Assembly: GCA_963070105.1 (NCBI GenBank)
Contig: OY718805.1
Span: 2,927,501-2,991,500 of the forward strand
DNA from: Litomosoides sigmodontis
Taxonomy: Eukaryota > Nematoda > Chromadorea > Rhabditida > Onchocercidae
Direction of reading: 5' to 3'
DNA length: 64,000 nucleotides
Shown: piece by piece, positions 13,001-25,447 of the stretch
Layout of the letters: every line of letters starts with the position of its first letter
Position numbering within the stretch: the stretch's first letter is position 1
Made by a program: the position numbers and the translations under genes
The notes under the pieces: generated by a model
The model's input: the letters and a program-made list of their open reading frames with translations, nothing else
Told to the model about the DNA's origin: nothing
Databases searched by the model: none

Positions 13001-13824
13001 AGCTTTTTATTGCTCAGACTTTATCCAATGTATGGATTGGTGTGTTTCAATTTGAGTTTAATTCTCATCTGTTTATCACGTTATCTTCCCTTCAGTGCTT
13101 TGCAACAAGTGTTGCAGGTTGTTATTGGCGATATTTTTTGCGTTGCATCAGGCGTATCAGAAATGAAATTGAGGTGAGACAGACCTATCTATGTCTGACA
13201 TATCCATTTCCTTTTTTCGCTTCCTGCATTGTCGTGCGGAGTTCGATATTTTACCATCGCCCAACCATATCTCTCATCTTATTTCACTATTCTTTCTCTC
13301 TTATCTATCACATTTGAATGGAATCAGCTGTTTTCTTAAGATTACTATTAACTCTCCCACCTCTCATCGCATTTCCTTACCAAGTGTTTTGAAATGAATG
13401 AAATTCGTTAGCGAACTACGTCAATGTAACTCATACCATTACTTTCCTTGCTTATACGAGTTCGAGTTCTTGTTGTCAAAGGTGTGTGTGTGTGTGTATT
13501 GTGATGATGACAGGTATACGTGGTGTGAAGTAAACCGGAAAGGTGAAGAATATATTGTAGTGCATTATTGATTGCGCTGCCGGATAAAGTGTATTGTAAA
13601 ATTGGCGGTTACTTTTTGTTCAACGATCCATTCTGTCCTGCTGCCTTGAAAAAAAATTGAAGTGGCCGCGAAGACAGATGAGGAAGGAAGCACTCATAGG
13701 ACCTATTGCTGCGCAGTGGTGGGTGGTGGGTATTTCACTGACTACTACCACTAGAAGAAGGAGGAAGCGAACACGACCGATCGCGTGGATGGATATAGAT
13801 CGTGCCGCCGCCGCCGCCTTCGCC

Positions 13825-13860
<36 letters not shown>

Positions 13861-14080
13861 GGTGATGATGATGGTAGGTGGTGTGTAGCGGTGGTGAACG
13901 ATTGTGATAGTGATAGTGATAGTGAGTAGTGATGGTGACGATGATGACAGTGACTGATCGTAGGATGAAGGAGGCAGGGAGGAGTCGCAGTGGTGATGGC
14001 AATGGTGATGCTGACTGACATTTGGTCTTCCTCCTTCTTAGTTTGTGCTAACTCGCCGATCATTTCATGTCAATTCAAAC

Positions 14081-14115
<35 letters not shown>

Positions 14116-15169
14116 TGAAAGAGGAAAGGGGTGGCGCAGAGAGTGTGCATGATGGGAATGATACGCTTACGAGTCGACCAGGTCTCTTTCTCGATCTTGG
14201 AAAGTTTGCTAGGACTGTGCTTGACACCAGGAGTGTATGCATAACTTGTGGGTCGGTCGAGTTGAATAGCAGCAGTGTGTAGTGGGTGAGAGTTGAGGAG
14301 GAGGAGGAGGGTGGTCGTCGTCTAATAGCTGCAATTCGATAGAGGAGTGAAACGAGCGTTTCGGAGAATTAGTTGGTTAGGGTGAAAGAAAGAGTGAGTG
14401 AGAATGAGTGGCAGAGAGGTGCAGGATGGCAGAGGAAACGAGGTTATGATTTTGGCGGTAATGTTGAAGATTTGTTTCATTTTATGGTCACTGCTGCTGA
14501 TGAAGGGAGGTTTGCTATTGGCGTAGTGCCATAAGGAAGGCATTAGGGTGAACCGACCCGACCCGTTGATGCGAAGCGTCTCTCTGTGCGAAGATTTAAC
14601 AGAGCTCTTCCAGGCTCCCCCTTCCTCCTAAGTAGTATGTGTGCGCTGTCTTCGTCGTCTCCTCTCGTCAATGAAACTCGAGCAGGAGCAGCGTACGGTG
14701 TGCGATCCTGTCGTCCTTTGTTTTCTGTTCCATGCTGTCCATTTTTGTGATTTCCGTTCATCTGCGCGTGACTAACTAACTAAATGTGTTATGTTTGTTG
14801 CGTGTGAAACTTCGAGCATGCGTTGCGGTAGGTGCGTTAGCGTATGTCTGTTTGTGCAGTCAAGGTGATCTGGGATTATGCGTCATGTTGCTAGGCATTT
14901 GTTTAAGTTGTTGCTCAGCTTATTTACATTAATCGAGAGCTGTTTTTTTTCAAAGGAGGATAGATGAAGTGAAATTTTGAGATCAGTGTTGCGCTTCTTT
15001 TACTCCACTCACAAATCTATTGTTGCAGTCGTTGTGATTTCATTTAACGTTCGTAGTTCAATCTGGTGTATGATTTGTGGAAGTTATCGTTGATTTCAGG
15101 TTCCTTTCCAGTTGCGTATTGTCATAGTAGTGTAACTGTATTGTGAAAATCCAAATAATAAATCAAGAA
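10059..15169. other. GC-richer intergenic region, 5' flank of the acidic-protein gene
   Basis: The first part is the 3' region of the OTUD3-like gene. From about 11.3 to 14.9 kb the GC content rises and the sequence carries (TG)n at 11794-11815 and 13483-13498, GCC/GCT trinucleotides at 13803-13858, GAT/GTG-type triplets to 13930 and (GA)n at 14083-14111. Open frames here (for example 11303-11575, 12197-12523, 13620-14063 on both strands) follow the repeats or lack splice support. It plausibly holds the promoter and untranslated exons of the gene at 15170; acceptors TTTCAG and TTTCCAG at 15099 and 15111 precede its start. Confidence 0.45.
13803..13858 (+). repeat. GCC/GCT trinucleotide repeat
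   Basis: A run of GCC triplets followed, after a short interruption, by a run of GCT triplets. It produces long poly-alanine or poly-arginine/glutamine open frames on both strands, none of which looks like a gene. Confidence 0.9.
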
Positions 15170-16144
15170 ATGAGTGCGGTTGACGAGCGAGTCGCTGAAA
15201 AGAGGAAGTTGGAGGAGAAAGATACTGAAAATGGTGTAGCTGCTAAAGGAGCAAAAATTGAAAATGGAATCGTTACGGTAGGATTTTTCTTAAAAGAGCT
15301 ACATTCTAATTTTCTCCATTATTTGCGTTCGATTCACGAAACCTGCTAGATATCGTATCGGTTTATGTTCCCCGTGTGGCTCGGTGGGCTAGAAGTTTAT
15401 TCACTGCAACAGCCGTCACCGTGATGACAGTTATGAGAAGTTATGTGTGAATTTCTGGAACTTAAAGCCGTCCGAAATCCAAAAATACTATTCACTGTTT
15501 CGCAACTTCGAGAAACAATACTTTATAATATTTTATATTTGTGTCTTTCACCTTATTGAGTACGATGTTGTAAGGTGCCTAGTGCTGTAATTTGCAGGCA
15601 GGTGATGCGCAAGTCAGAGATTTAAGACAGGACAAGAATGCTTCCTTGAAAGGTTATTTTTCTTCTTTCCGTTGAATTGGTTGTTTTACTATGCCGCAAT
15701 TTTACTAGTTCAGCGCTTAAATAGAAAATGCAAAGGATTAGAGTATTTTTGTGGTGAAAGTGCGAAATTAGAATTTTGCAAGTGCATTTTGGAAGTATGG
15801 GACGCACGATGCATTATATAAACAATGAGTTATCTTGGTAGTGATGGTTCAGTCAGGTGGAAAATTTAGATTTTTCAGAAATTAAAGAGAAGACAACTAA
15901 TGAAAATCATGATGGTGAGCATGAAGATGACGCTGAGGAAGCAGCAGATGGCGAAGAAGGTATTGAAGAATCGAGCGGTGGTGAAGATGATGAAAGTTTA
16001 GGCGATGAGGAAGATGGAGGTAGCGAAGACGATGAAGCGAGCATTGGATCCGAGGAAAGCGATGGCCAGGGTGACGGTGAAGGGGGTGATTTTGGGGACG
16101 ATGACGATGTGGAGGGTGAAGAAGGTGGCGAAAGCGAGGAATAA
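15170..16144 (+). CDS. prothymosin/parathymosin-like acidic nuclear protein (3 exons)
   Basis: Predicted 142-residue protein of extreme composition. Exons 15170-15277, 15598-15652 and 15879-16144 join in phase 0 and phase 1; the third acceptor is TTTTTCAG at 15878, because the earlier one at 15856 would give a stop. The start is the first ATG after two acceptor-like sites. The N-terminal third is mixed-charge and carries short basic clusters (AEKRKLEEKD, AKGAKIENG). The C-terminal two thirds is almost only Glu, Asp, Gly and Ser and ends EGGESEE. Prothymosin-type proteins are intrinsically disordered histone/chaperone-binding nuclear proteins; the basic clusters could serve as a nuclear signal, here N-terminal rather than C-terminal. 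The call rests on composition and layout, so another acidic nuclear protein is possible. Confidence 0.6.
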
Positions 16145-19100
16145 TTATAGCGATGCTGATGCCTACTACAAATTCTGTTTGCCGTTTTTTGTCGTCCATT
16201 TATTAATCCTGATCTTGCAGTTTACGGAAGTACTGCTTTGTTTGCAAGGTGCCAGTCTGTGGAGTAATAATAAGTTTTCAGGAATCGTTTCTGCAGCCTT
16301 TTGTAGGAAGAGATTTTCATTGGCACAGTTTTGCCTGGCAGATTTGAGAATTTCTTCGACTTTCTGCTTTTGTTATTCCACAAATTGGCTTCCATATTTT
16401 GTGAGTTGGTCCTTCTGAACCGTTCTCTTTGAGGAAATTTTAGCTGTTATAGTTTCTTATTTTTCTATATTTATAGTGGTACTTATTGTAAAAGTTCATT
16501 AAAATACATCCAAACTTGTCCCCACTCAAGAAATGGAATGGATAAATTTTTAACTTCCCAGCTTTAGCTGCATTTCCTCACAAAAATGTAGAAACTGGGG
16601 GATTCCGTTTTACTTTAAAGAAATTGTTGTTATTTCGTTGTTTTTTTCTCTGGTTTATTTTCCATTGATATGTTTAGATATGTTGTTGGGATATTTATTT
16701 ATTTCCCTCATTTCTTTTTTTTTTCTACATTTCTCTGTTAGTCAGGAAATTGTCTTAGAGAAAAGTTCATCCATGTGTTCTTAACTATATTCATACATGT
16801 GCTTCACGCCCTCCGTTGAATTTGTGGAAGGTGCAGTACATCACCTACAGTAGTATTATACGCTTAATTAGTTCAGGAAGGAATGTGTTCATGGAATTCT
16901 GAACTTTTTGTTGAATTCCACCTTTTCTTTGTATCAGTCGGCAGTAATGATTTTTGTTTGCTCGGTTTCGTTATATGTACATGCGGTTAATAGCACACAC
17001 ACGCAGCAGCAGCAAGTATGATTTTGTTGTGTTTTAAAATGTACCAGCACGGTACGACATAATTTTGTTTATCGTCTCATTAGTCCCACTTTTTAAGATT
17101 AACTTGGTAGAAGTATTGTTTGTTGATATGGTCATGACTTTTATTTCTTGTAATATCAAGGTATGTTTTACATGTGCGTGCGTGCGCGTCCGTTTTGTTC
17201 AGAGTATTAAAAACCTCATGTCGTGGATTACATCGCATTTCAAATGGTTTTTCGAAGGGAGCACTAATTGGTATCCGCTATTACAACAAAAATTGGTGTA
17301 TATAATAAGTTGGTATTATTGTGCTTTTGAGGCACTGACGGGGGTTTTCTAAGAACTTCTTTGTCAGCTGCTGTTGGTCAATCTGGTATCGTGTCTGAAT
17401 ACTTCAGTTCTAATGAATGGTCACTGCAGCCTTGCGGTTGATTAACGATGAAAAGAAAACTGAAAACGACCGGATTTAATTTGTTTACGGCCTAAATTTA
17501 GGTGGTAAGAGGAAAGGAGAGAGAGATTCATAAAGTAATGAAAGGGTAGATCCAAAGGTGTGAAGCAGCGAGCTCAATTTCCAGATTTGAGGAAAAAGTC
17601 GCTTTATCTGTTAATCACTTAGGATGCAGCAACATCTGTGCACACTGATGTTGCATAATTTGCATAACAAGAGTAGCATTCTAGCTAAACTCATTTTTTG
17701 TCTAATTATACAAATGTACGAAGCTATCTATACATTAACATAAGATATCATAGGGTGTTGCAATCGCCTAAAAGTATCTAAAACATGTAAGATGCATTAT
17801 TTTCAATGTTTGAGCTGTACAGGTGTTGCGGGGTTTACTACTACATATGTTCCAGTTCTGCTCACCATTCACCCAGTACAAGTAATTACCAAATTACTGA
17901 TTACCATTAACTTCATGAACAACATATTACTTAATTAGTAATGAAAGGAGCAAATCGAAATTGTTGTATGAGAATTAGTTGCAGTGCAACTACTGCTTCT
18001 TCAATTATCTGCGTGGATTTATTGCTTCCCAGAATCCTGCCTGATAGCGATGTGGGGATGAATCCTGATAGCAACATCCGGATTTATTGCTTCACAATCG
18101 TTCAGTTATGAGCGTAATTGAGGAAGAGCAGTGAGTAAGCGAATTACACTCATAACCTGGTTGGTGGTCAGTCATATTACGTTAAAATTTAGCAAATATA
18201 ATGAAATTCATCCAAAATGATAAATCAATGATCATTTCTTAATTTATAACTCAATCAAAAATGCTACAATTTATTTGTACATCTGAATAAATTAAAAAAA
18301 ACAAAAAAATCACTCAAAAAGAAAAAATGTTTTCAAAATTCAAAAATTTATTCAGAAATTTTTCGTAAGCAATTTTATTTTGTGCACTATTCTTATCCGA
18401 TCACATCAACATTTGAGTATAACTTTGCCGCCATACTCTGTTTAGTTATTTTTCAATAAATTCAATTGAACAACTAAACTAACTCTTTTTTGTCATTGTT
18501 TGTTGTAAAGAAGAAATTTTGATGAGAATGGCAAAAAAGCAATAAAAACATATCGAATTTATCACAAAAGACAAAAAAACGATTATTAAAATGATAATTT
18601 ATGCTTAATCATTTCTATTCATTCTTTCATAAAAGCGTACATCTTTATCAATCAATGCTTTTTCACGCATTTCCACGTGTTTCCATTGTTATCATTATCG
18701 ACCGATAAGAGATTTAGTTCAAACCATTATTTGTTTAGTTAATTTTTAATGAAACAAGTTCCCACAGAATGTTATTAATTTATTTCAAAATTTACAACTG
18801 TTTTAATTAATAAGAGATGTCAATTTAAATTTTGCCACACTTATTTAATATATAATAATTTATTTCAAAAAAATTTTAGCGAATTATTTTTTTTGTTTCA
18901 ATTTTTTTTTCCTAAATTACTCACGAACATAATCATTTAGTCATAGCAAATTGGATGAAAAAGTAATTCAAAATACTAGTCGTTACAAGAATTTGATTTT
19001 TAATTTAATCAAATTTGTATATAAGTTAAATGATAGATGAATAAATGAATGGATGAAACATCAATACTTCGATACTGTAATTATACTGTAACACAAGGTA

Positions 19101-20289
19101 AATTTCTGTAATAAAACGATAATAAATAAAGATGAAAAAATTTATTCCCCAATTAGCCAACTAAAATCAAATAATAGACAGGATTAAAATTAGTTTACCA
19201 CCATATTTCTCTAATTAATCAGCGATTACGTGAACTGTTCTTGTGCGTTTAAAAATTACACACTTAATTTTGAATTTAACTGTACAATTTATGTTCCCTT
19301 ATCACTTGCGCTAATCGTATTACCTATCATCTTATTGCTTCTGTTACAATGTTACATTTGTATTCAATCGAATTGAACTTAAAATTGAGCAGCGCCATCT
19401 ATAAATGTATTATTATTTAAATGAATTCAAATTTATAAACACATTATATCTATGAGCTGCGAAACATTTACATTTCAATTACTATTTACAACTATGCAAA
19501 AGTAAAATAATAAAAAGTATGAGAAGTGGGTATTACTGCTATAGCGAGCACACATAAGTTACTTAATGCAATCCTACCGGTTTACTATAAGTAAGTCATT
19601 TGAATAGTCAGTCATTTCAAATATGATAGGAAATGATAATAAAAGCAGTTATCTGATTAGTTGTACTTGATTGATGAGTAAAATTGAGCCCATCAAAATT
19701 TAACTGATAATTAAATTGAACATAAATTTTAGCATTATTCGCTCTTGTTAAACAATTCACAGTACTTTTTTGCTTAAACGCTAAATGCAAGAAATGTGAC
19801 ACGCGAAAATGAAGTAAATCGAAAACAAAGAGAAGTAAAATATAAGAAATGAAAATAATTTGCGTAAATAATAGGAACAACTGGAGGAAGCTAAAAGTTT
19901 TAGTGTTTTATATAAGATTTATTCAAATTGCGAAATTTAAATTACAGAAAATGTATGTTAATGCGGTGAATTTAAATCTGTAATACTGCCTGTCATATTC
20001 TGCATTAACAGAGCCGATTTAAATGTTATTGATCAGCCTCAAATTTAACAAATGATAACAAGTATTAGTAAAATTTGCACAATGAAATGTAATTGTTGTT
20101 GTTGTTGTTGTAACTCCCGAACTGTGAAATTTTGTTGGAAATATTTTTTCCATTAAAACCAAATTCAGTAGTAAAGTAAAAACTAGCCGGTCATTTATTT
20201 GTTCAATTATTGCTCTATCTTAAATTCTCATGCTTATCTTAATTAAATGCTAGTCCTCTTCCGCTTTTTCCGGTCCCTGTCTTCCCTCC

Positions 20290-20321
<32 letters not shown>

Positions 20322-22032
20322 TTCCTTCTCTCTCCGTTTTATCGAAAATGAAAGCAAAAAGCGAAACCTTCTCATAACTTCTAACAATTTTAACCAATTC
20401 TTCATTTTTCCATCTTTTTTTTTCTCTCATTTTCGAAACTTTAAGTCTTCTTTTTCATTTTTGTTGTTTCGTCTTTTTTTCTTTCAATGATTGAAAAGTG
20501 AAGAGAAAATTTCGACTTCTTCGTTAGCACACAAAAAAAAGGGTAGAAATTCTCAGTTTAAAAGCTACTATGAATTGCTCAAAATCTCACTGAGCTAATG
20601 CTTTCAAAAGTGAAGTTGAAAATTTGTTTGTTAGAATGATGTTTGAAACAAAAATTTACTTTTTTTTCGATATAATTTGCTTTTCAAAAAAAAGAAGTAA
20701 AATTAAATTAGTGTAGCAAAACCACAGAAAAAAGAAATTGAATAAAAGAAAAAGAAAGAAGAAAAATTTATCAAATTAGAATTGAAGTGTAATCTGTGTC
20801 TCATCAAATTCAATTCAATTTAAATTTAAGTGTAAATTTTATTTGCCAATCACCCGGATGGCATCTTATCATTTCATAAATCTACGATACTCACTGTGTG
20901 CGGCACACACATCCGATATGCAAAATGACAGTTTCAATCGGTTGCTTCCTACCTCCTCATATTTCATTCACAAATTAGCATTTATGATTTGTGTTAGAAA
21001 AGTTCAAAAGATAAATTGCACTCATTAAATTTAATTCGAATCGTTTTTTTTTTCACAAAAAAAAAATTTATTTCACATTGCACATTTTTGCTATTTTTTA
21101 ATGTGCTGTTTCAGTTAAATGTCATAAATGTTCGTCTATTGGGAAACACCACTAATTTTTAAATTTAGTATAGTTCCATTTTTTTTTCTTTAACGAAAGG
21201 AAAAATTAAATTATAAAAGTTTCGAGTAGCATTTGTTTAGAAGGCGAAGGATGAGATTTAACAAATTTTTGCAGTGTAAAAATTTGTTTAAAACAAAAGA
21301 ATATAAATTTCCAAGAAAATCTTTTTTTTTTTGTTTTGTTTGCCGCTACTGCTACTACTGTTCAAGTTAATTGCTTGTCTTATTTTAGCTTATATTTTAT
21401 TCTCATTTCATTTAACTCAAATTTGTCATTGACCATTTCTTAACATTGATAGTTTTAATAATTAAAATTTCACTTTTCGCTCTCATTATCCAGTTAAAGT
21501 GATTTTGACAATGTTACATTGTTGTTGACCTCTAGCAAGCATTTAAAACACTCAACAATACTCTTATCACATAGCTTTTTTCTCCTCTCCAAACGCATGC
21601 ATGAAAACACAATTTCCGATCAACATGTATTAAATTAAAAATACAAATTTCATTTCTCATCTAAAAGTATAATTAATGTAATTATAGTAGATGCGTAGGT
21701 AATTGCACCAAATGCCTTAGCAATTGCAAAAAGAATTGATTCATTTTAATAATTTGGATAATTATTTCGCTAAAAAATTTCACGAATTCCCTGCAATGTA
21801 CTATATTAAGCAATTAAAAATTTTAAAAAATTCTATAAATCATTCTTTTTTGTTTTCAATCGTTTCAAATTCCACCATTCTTTTCACGATCATTTCTTTC
21901 CAACTTCTTTCCTTAAATTTATTTCAACAGATTAATACCGCACATTTACAATTCATATCGTTATTTTTATTATCAAATAATTGCATAACTTATAGAATGG
22001 AATTTTAAATTAATAACTGATGGAATTTAATT
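16145..22032. other. intergenic, AT-rich, no gene called
   Basis: The first 1-2 kb may be the 3' untranslated region of the acidic-protein gene and is GC-richer. A 14-base phrase (ggatttattgcttc) repeats near 18014 and 18079. The remainder is low-GC with a (GTT)n run near 20095 and CT-rich microsatellite at 20282-20330. An island at 20840-21000 is open on both strands (plus: ITRMASYHFINLRYSLCAAH; minus: with a GTGAGT donor) but no gene could be assembled. Confidence 0.45.
20282..20330 (+). repeat. (CT)n microsatellite
   Basis: Pyrimidine tract dominated by CT dinucleotides. It creates the Arg/Glu-rich open frame on the opposite strand. Confidence 0.85.
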
Positions 22033-22399
22033 ATGCGATTGATTATTTTCATTTGCTTCATTGTTACATCATCAATTATTTGGTGTGGAAAATGCATTAG
22101 CAATATACCATTGTCATCGTACATAAAGGTAATTTTATTTCATTTGCAAAAACATATTAATTACTTCATTTGCTAATTAATTTTACAGTAATTACAGGTA
22201 ATTGAAATGTGACAGAAAATTTTCAGCTTTTAAAAGAGTTAAACGAAAAGCTGAAAGATGGCATAGATTTGTGAAATGTAAAAAGGTACTTCACCAAGCA
22301 GGAAATGACGATGTTTCTGATCAAGAAATGAAAGTTGTCAATAAAGAGATGTTATCAAAAATCGATAAGATTAGTAGCTAAAACGTTTAGCAGGTATTG

Positions 22400-22433
<34 letters not shown>

Positions 22434-25400
22434 AACGGTGATGAGAAGAGGATAAAAATGTATTTCAGAATAATGATGCATTATCTGAAGCTTCTAAATG
22501 CATTACATATACTATTTCATTAATTATCGCAGTGTAACAAACAGAGTAAATTTTCAATTAAAATTTGGTTAACAAATTTTGAATTTACTATCACATGTAA
22601 ACGTGCAAACGTTTGTTTTACTGAAAGACGTTAGAATTAAAATTCATGGAAGAATGAATGAAACGTGTTAGCGAGTGAAATAATTTTTGCACTAATTAGC
22701 TAATAAGTAATGTTTGATAAGAACTTAGCAAACGATGATTATTCATTGGCCACTATAAGTAAGATTCATCCAAAATACTGGTTTATTGAGATCAACCTGT
22801 TTCAGCTTTATTGCCGGAATGGCCAGTCACACATTCCGGAAACTCGAGTTCCCTCCTTGTGTCCATCATCAAGCACTTCGTGTGGCTATTTTGAATTTGA
22901 AAAAATGTTGCTACCGGAAATTGGCGACGAGCAGTTAGGGATCTACGAATGTGTCGATCCAAGCATCCTTATGCCTGATAATGACGATAATGATGAGATA
23001 AAGCAGGTTTGCATACCGTATTTCAAGAGCGCTTTTTTTCAATCCGCCAGAGCATAAAGGATGAGAAGCTAATAGCGCTAACTGGAATTACAAACTTAAT
23101 GCTTAAAAATGTCTCGTTTTAAATTAAAATTAATGATTATGGTTTGAGCGAATTGATGGTGAGCATTTTGTCCACTACGTTGTCTAGAAAATAAGATAAA
23201 ATTTAACGACCGAAAAATTGAACTAACCAATTTTTGATAAAATTTAAATGCATCATCATAAGTTTTTTAATTTAAATAGCAAAAAAAAACAGTTTCATCT
23301 TCAAATTTAAAACATGCGTGCGTCACGTTGTACAGGTGCTAGAATTAAAATTAAATAAAACATTGTATAGTATTAAAGAAATGCGTATTGAAATCAATTC
23401 AGTTACTATTTTCGAAATATTGCGATGATCAAGCGCGTTGCCGTGAAATAATGCTTTCCTCGTTCAGTCCCAAATTCATTCAATCTTTAATTGAGCAAGC
23501 TAATGTGAGATATTTCAATGGAGAAGATAATGAGAAGCTAAAACGTTTATTAACAAAACGAGTGAAATTTTGTTGTGCGATCAACGATCATCTGCTCCAG
23601 CAAATTATACATTCCGATGATTACGTCCTTCGTTTGTTCATTTATATTTCCACTTTTTACATTTGCATTTCAAATAAATTCTTTTTCTTTTTAAATTTAT
23701 AGATAGGAAATAATTTTGAAAAATTTTTAAATATTACCTAAATAAATTTTATGCATTCCTAAGTCATTTGTTAGGTTAAATTTTAATAAAATTTAATTAA
23801 TAATTACTATAGGTAAAATTTTATTGAAAAAAACTTTCCAATCTATTTTTTTTTTCCTCATTTGTTTGCAGCTACATTAGCACCCTCATCACCAGTAATC
23901 TGTCACAACGTTCACTGTCGTGGTGCACCAATTGGATGTCTAACTTACTCGGAATTCAATCAAACGCAACAATTAGTCGAGGAGGAGGAAGAGGATGTTG
24001 CTTTTGTACAGCCTATGCGTATGAGCTATGATGACTACACGATGATTCCATCTCAAGTATGCAAATTTTAAGGGTATATGAAAAACAAAAAGTAACAAAA
24101 ATTGCAATTTTTTTATAATTTCTTCTTTTTCTTTTTTTAAAAAAAAAGCAATAAAATTCATGAAATAGTTTAAAAGTGAAATTTTTGAACTAATTATTGC
24201 ATTACAAATGATATGCAAATAATGTGCTAATTTCACACCTATTTCCTGTTACAGTAGAATGCTGGACAATGGTCAACATTATTCATTTTTAGCCAATCAA
24301 CAATATGTATAGGTATGCAATCGAATATCATTGCGTTTATCGACATTTCAACGATGAGATGTACCGATACTGTTTGCTGATAAATGAACAACAGCGAAAT
24401 GAAAACAATCATTGCTTCTACGGTGATAGCTATCGGATATGCTGTTGCTTCCTTCACAGAGGTATCCATCCAAGCTAAGCTATCACTCACTAAGCTGTCA
24501 CTTTCAAGCATGCTTCATTTAAATTTAAAAACGAAAGCATCTTCATCGTTTTAGGTTTAGTGAAGAAGATTTTGAAATTATTTACACATTGAAAGTAAAT
24601 TTGTGCTAGGCGAACGCACATGCGATCCGCTAGCATCCAATGATGAAAGTGCCGTAAAAGCATCTGCGGAAATTTCTGAAGCACTGATCAATGGAACAAT
24701 GACATCACCACGTGCTTCCAATACAACTAAACTTCGTACAAGGTTTTTCGTTTCATATTTTGAAAAATTAAAAATTTTCATTTACACACCTCACTCACCA
24801 ACTAACATTACAATGGAAAATTTTGAAATGTCTTAAGTTTAATATTCAAACAATTTATACGTTTTGTTCACAAACGATGAAGCATTGCGTATGAATAGAA
24901 TAAAAGCTAATCCACCAAGTAAATACTAAATATGTTAACTTAATAATTAAATGAGCAATTAATTCAACAAGCAATTGAAATGCAATTAATCATTTTTACG
25001 ATATTAGTAATGGAGCTGGTCAATTTCAAATTTTAATTTCATAAATAGTAAATGTATGAAAAATGACTTATTTACTCTTTAATAGTAAAAAGAAAACTTT
25101 CGCAAAAAGATTTTAAAGCGCAAAAAATTGATGTAAATAAATTGCTGCTGCTTCATATACCATTACTTAAATTTAATTTTATTTCGCATAAATTACTATA
25201 TCTATCTTGCCAAAATTATCTTCTAATTAATCGATACTAATTTAGTACACTTTAATAACATTACAAGTTTAGATGTCGCATTGTTGATGAGGTGCCATCA
25301 GAATTTGAAAATTCCATGAATCGTAATCGGCGAAAAAAATTCGTGTGCGAAACAAACGTTATTAATGCATCGTATAAATTTTATTTTTGCAATACTTTTT

Positions 25401-25447
25401 TATTAATGCTTTATTACTTCGCTGATAATTATTTATTTTTGATTTGA
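22033..25447 (+). CDS. cysteine-rich secreted protein with hydrophobic tail, unknown family (8 exons)
   Basis: I do not recognise this protein. Exons: about 22033-22084, 22227-22285, 22806-23006, 23403-23631, 23872-24056, 24293-24461, 24610-24742, 25273-25447. All joins from exon 2 to exon 8 are phase-consistent (0, 0, 1, 0, 1, 2), strong support for one gene. Exon 1 encodes a signal peptide (MRLIIFICFIVTSSIIW); its donor is uncertain because the better-looking GTAATT at 22129 does not fit the phase of exon 2. The mature part starts basic (KRVKRKAER, a possible convertase site) and carries about two dozen cysteines (for example LYCRNG, CGYF, KYCDDQARC, KFCC, ICHNVHCRGAPIGC, YHCVYRHF, YRICCCFLHR, ERTC, FVCETN). 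An acidic EEEEED patch sits in exon 5. The protein ends in a hydrophobic tail (NTFLLMLYYFADNYLFLI), suggesting a GPI signal or membrane anchor. A GDNF/GAS1-type receptor is one thing to test. Confidence 0.6.

Noticed and set aside
13620..14063. Open frames of 147, 90 and 83 codons on both strands
   Set aside because: They follow GCC/GCT and GAT/GTG triplet repeats, giving poly-Ala, poly-Gln or poly-His runs, with no splice support or domain.
14543..14761. 72-codon hydrophilic minus-strand frame
   Set aside because: It looks protein-like but has no splice partners, lies in the GC-rich flank of the acidic-protein gene, and matches nothing I know.
15897..16199. His/Arg-rich 100-codon minus-strand frame
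   Set aside because: It is the antisense shadow of the Glu/Asp-rich exon of the acidic-protein gene.
24239..24511. 90-codon minus-strand open frame
   Set aside because: It is antisense to the phase-consistent exon at 24293-24461 of the cysteine-rich gene.
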